Source: Thiogranum sp.
GTDB taxonomy: Bacteria > Pseudomonadota > Gammaproteobacteria > DSM-19610
Reading direction: 5' to 3'
Assembly: GCA_030148775.1 (NCBI GenBank)
Contig: JASBST010000015.1
Location: 19,022-83,021 of the forward strand
Length of the DNA stretch: 64,000 bases
Shown here piece after piece: positions 62,145 to 64,000 of this stretch; the first letter of the stretch is position 1; every line of letters starts with the position of its first letter. A program made the position numbers and the translations under genes. The notes beneath the pieces were generated by a model, which did not search any database, had not been told where the DNA came from, and saw only the letters and a program-made list of their open reading frames with translations.

Positions 62145-63818
62145 TTAGTCACCACTATTTTCCAATTGTTCCTTCAGCAGATCACCCAGCTTGGCACTAC
62201 CGACGGTGCTCTTGGAGTAATCGGCGACCGCGGCCGCTTCCTCGTCGTTGTCCTTGGCCTTGATGGACAGAGCGATGGTACGGGTCTTGCGGTCCACACC
62301 AATATACTTGGCCTCGATTTCCTGACCCACGCTCAACACCGTGCGCGCGTCCTCGACGCGGTCCCGGGCCAACTCAGAAGCACGCAAGGTGCCTTCCACG
62401 CCATCTCCCAGGTCGACAATCGCCGCTTTGGCGTCGACTTCCTTAATAACGCCCTTAACAATAGAACCTTTAGCGTTATCTGCTGAGAAGTTAGAGAAAG
62501 GATCTTTCTCAAGCTGCTTGATACCTAAGGAAATTCGTTCGCGCTCCGCATCCACGGACAGAACCACGGCCTCCAGTTCCTCGCCCTTTTTGTAGTTACG
62601 CACCGCTTCTTCACCGGTCTCGTGCCAGGAAATATCCGACAAGTGAATCAGGCCGTCGATACCCCCATCGAGGCCGATAAAAATACCGAAATCGGTAATC
62701 GACTTGATGGTGCCCGAGACGTGATCGCCCTTGTTGCGGGTGGCCGAGAACTCTTCCCAGGGGTTGGTATGGCACTGCTTCATGCCCAGCGAGATACGCC
62801 GGCGTTCTTCGTCGATATCCAGCACCATGACCTCGACTTCCTGCCCGATGTGGACCATCTTGCCCGGGTTGACGTTCTTGTTGGTCCAGTCCATTTCGGA
62901 CACGTGCACCAGACCTTCGACGCCGTCTTCGATTTCCACGAAGCAGCCGTAATCGGCGATATTGGTCACTGCACCGAACAGGCGGGTGTTTTCCGGATAA
63001 CGGCGTGCCAGATCGGCCCAGGGATCCTGGCCCAGTTGTTTCAGACCCAGCGAAACACGGTTGCGCTCGCGGTCGAACTTCAACACCTTGACGTCGATCT
63101 CCTGACCGACTTCGACAATTTCGGAAGGATGCTTGACGCGCTTCCAGGCCATGTCGGTGATGTGCAGCAAGCCGTCGATGCCGCCCAGGTCGACGAACAC
63201 ACCGTAGTCGGTGAGGTTCTTGACGATGCCCTTGACGGTTGCGCCTTCCTGCAGACCTTCCAGCAACTGTTCGCGCTCGGCGCTGTATTCCGACTCGACC
63301 ACGGCGCGTCGCGAAACCACCACGTTGTTGCGGCGCTGATCGAGCTTGATGACCTTGAACTCAAGTTCCTTGCCTTCCAGATAAGTGGTGTCGCGCACCG
63401 GCCGCACATCGACCAGCGAACCGGGCAGAAAGGCGCGAATGTCGTCGATGTCTACAGTGAAGCCGCCCTTGACCTTGCCGCTGATCACACCCTTGACAAT
63501 CTCACCGTCTTCGAACGCCTGCTCCAGACGTTTCCAGACTTGCGCGCGCTTGGCCTTCTCGCGCGACAGACGGGTAGCGCCAAAACCGTCTTCGACAGCG
63601 TCCAGCGAAACTTCTATAGCGTCACCGACGGCGACTTCCATCTCACCCTGGGCGTTGTAAAATTGTTCTATGGGGATAACGCCTTCGGATTTGAGACCGG
63701 CGTTGACAATCACAGCATCGGACTGAATATCAACAACCGTCCCGGTAACGATAGTACCGGGACGCATTTCCTTGTTGACCAGGCTTTGTTCGAAGAGCTC
63801 AGCAAAACTTTCTGACAT
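62145..63818 (-). CDS. rpsA: 30S ribosomal protein S1
   Basis: The protein has 557 residues, the same length as E. coli S1. Six S1/OB repeats are visible, including [91 protein letters not shown] and [20 protein letters not shown]. It unfolds and delivers mRNA to the ribosome. AAGGA precedes the ATG. Codon use is strongly biased, consistent with high expression. Confidence 0.98.
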   Translation of the reverse strand: MSESFAELFEQSLVNKEMRPGTIVTGTVVDIQSDAVIVNAGLKSEGVIPIEQFYNAQGEMEVAVGDAIEVSLDAVEDGFGATRLSREKAKRAQVWKRLEQAFEDGEIVKGVISGKVKGGFTVDIDDIRAFLPGSLVDVRPVRDTTYLEGKELEFKVIKLDQRRNNVVVSRRAVVESEYSAEREQLLEGLQEGATVKGIVKNLTDYGVFVDLGGIDGLLHITDMAWKRVKHPSEIVEVGQEIDVKVLKFDRERNRVSLGLKQLGQDPWADLARRYPENTRLFGAVTNIADYGCFVEIEDGVEGLVHVSEMDWTNKNVNPGKMVHIGQEVEVMVLDIDEERRRISLGMKQCHTNPWEEFSATRNKGDHVSGTIKSITDFGIFIGLDGGIDGLIHLSDISWHETGEEAVRNYKKGEELEAVVLSVDAERERISLGIKQLEKDPFSNFSADNAKGSIVKGVIKEVDAKAAIVDLGDGVEGTLRASELARDRVEDARTVLSVGQEIEAKYIGVDRKTRTIALSIKAKDNDEEAAAVADYSKSTVGSAKLGDLLKEQLENSGD

Positions 63819-64000
63819 GGGTGAAAAATCCTTCCGCTGCTTTGCGCAACGGCATACGAAATCGCCCGTCCGGCAGAGTCACCCGACGGCGGGTTGCAGT
63901 TGAAATACCGGCGTTACTTTTAGTTGCCGGGCCACGTAACCGCTGATTATAAACGCTTATTCTTTAAGATTCACGGATTTAGATGTTTTTTTAACAAATC
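63819..64000. other. rpsA upstream region, no gene seen
   Basis: No gene is seen in these 182 bases. The segment 63941-63999 is AT-rich, as expected for the rpsA leader and promoter. The usual upstream neighbour, cmk, would be beyond the window. Confidence 0.4.

Noticed and set aside
62622..63815. A 397-codon plus-strand frame opposite rpsA
   Set aside because: Antisense shadow of ribosomal protein S1; highly biased codons keep the opposite frame open.

Overview
The window is a bacterial chromosome segment, most likely from a gammaproteobacterium. The strongest clue is the right end, where rpsA, ihfB, lapA, lapB and pyrF lie in the gammaproteobacterial order. A SodB-type iron superoxide dismutase, NhaA, a LuxR-type two-component pair and an encoded tRNA 3' CCA fit this. 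A DsrC-fold protein and several sulfotransferases hint at a sulfur-associated lineage, but I cannot name a genus.

Layout. (1) 0-18.9 kb is a stress and envelope region: a NarX-like histidine kinase (cut by the window edge) facing its response regulator, a Crp/Fnr-type regulator, a cysteine-less DsrC-like protein, Hsp20, a DUF2254 membrane protein, a phospholipase D-VTT fusion, NhaA, an endonuclease/exonuclease/phosphatase-fold protein, a four-gene operon with an arylsulfotransferase-like protein and a PAPS sulfotransferase, SodB, small membrane proteins, UvrB and a class I aminotransferase. Four leaders here share a nine-base box (ATCAAATGT) followed by a hairpin, just before hsp20, the PLD operon, the sulfotransferase operon and sodB. 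This is the best candidate in the window for an undescribed shared control element. (2) 18.98-27.92 kb is a small integrative element inserted in the 3' half of tRNA-Asn. It has perfect 47-bp direct repeats at its ends, a P4-type integrase, an AlpA-like regulator, primase and RecA-fold helicase genes, an iteron-like repeat cluster and a terminase-small-subunit-like gene, but no capsid or tail genes. It looks like a phage satellite or replicating island. (3) 28-59 kb is a large exopolysaccharide locus, nearly all on the minus strand: an ExeA/XrtA-type ATPase, two Wzz-like proteins, a long SLBB exporter, a YjbH-type outer membrane protein, GalU, a WbpM/CapD dehydratase, an initiating sugar transferase, glycosyltransferases, AsnB, polymerase, flippase, a sulfotransferase, an FdtA/FdtB-like pair for a 3-amino-deoxy sugar, acyltransferases, methyltransferases and ManC. 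By eye its middle (about 40-57 kb) is AT-richer than its surroundings, as expected for a horizontally exchanged locus. The predicted product is a Wzx/Wzy-type polysaccharide with amino-deoxy sugars and possibly mannose, amidation, methylation and sulfation. (4) 59-64 kb is core genome: a ComEA-like helix-hairpin-helix gene, pyrF, lapB, lapA, ihfB and rpsA.

Four otherwise well-preserved genes carry a single in-frame stop: PLD-VTT (TGA), uvrB (TAA), a GNAT gene in the island (TAG) and the ComEA-like gene (TAG). Each can be explained by one G-to-T change on the coding strand from a likely ancestral codon, and an unusual active-site Ser in the aminotransferase fits the complementary C-to-A change. 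This suggests oxidative-damage-type sequencing error or a G:C-to-T:A mutator, more than recoding.
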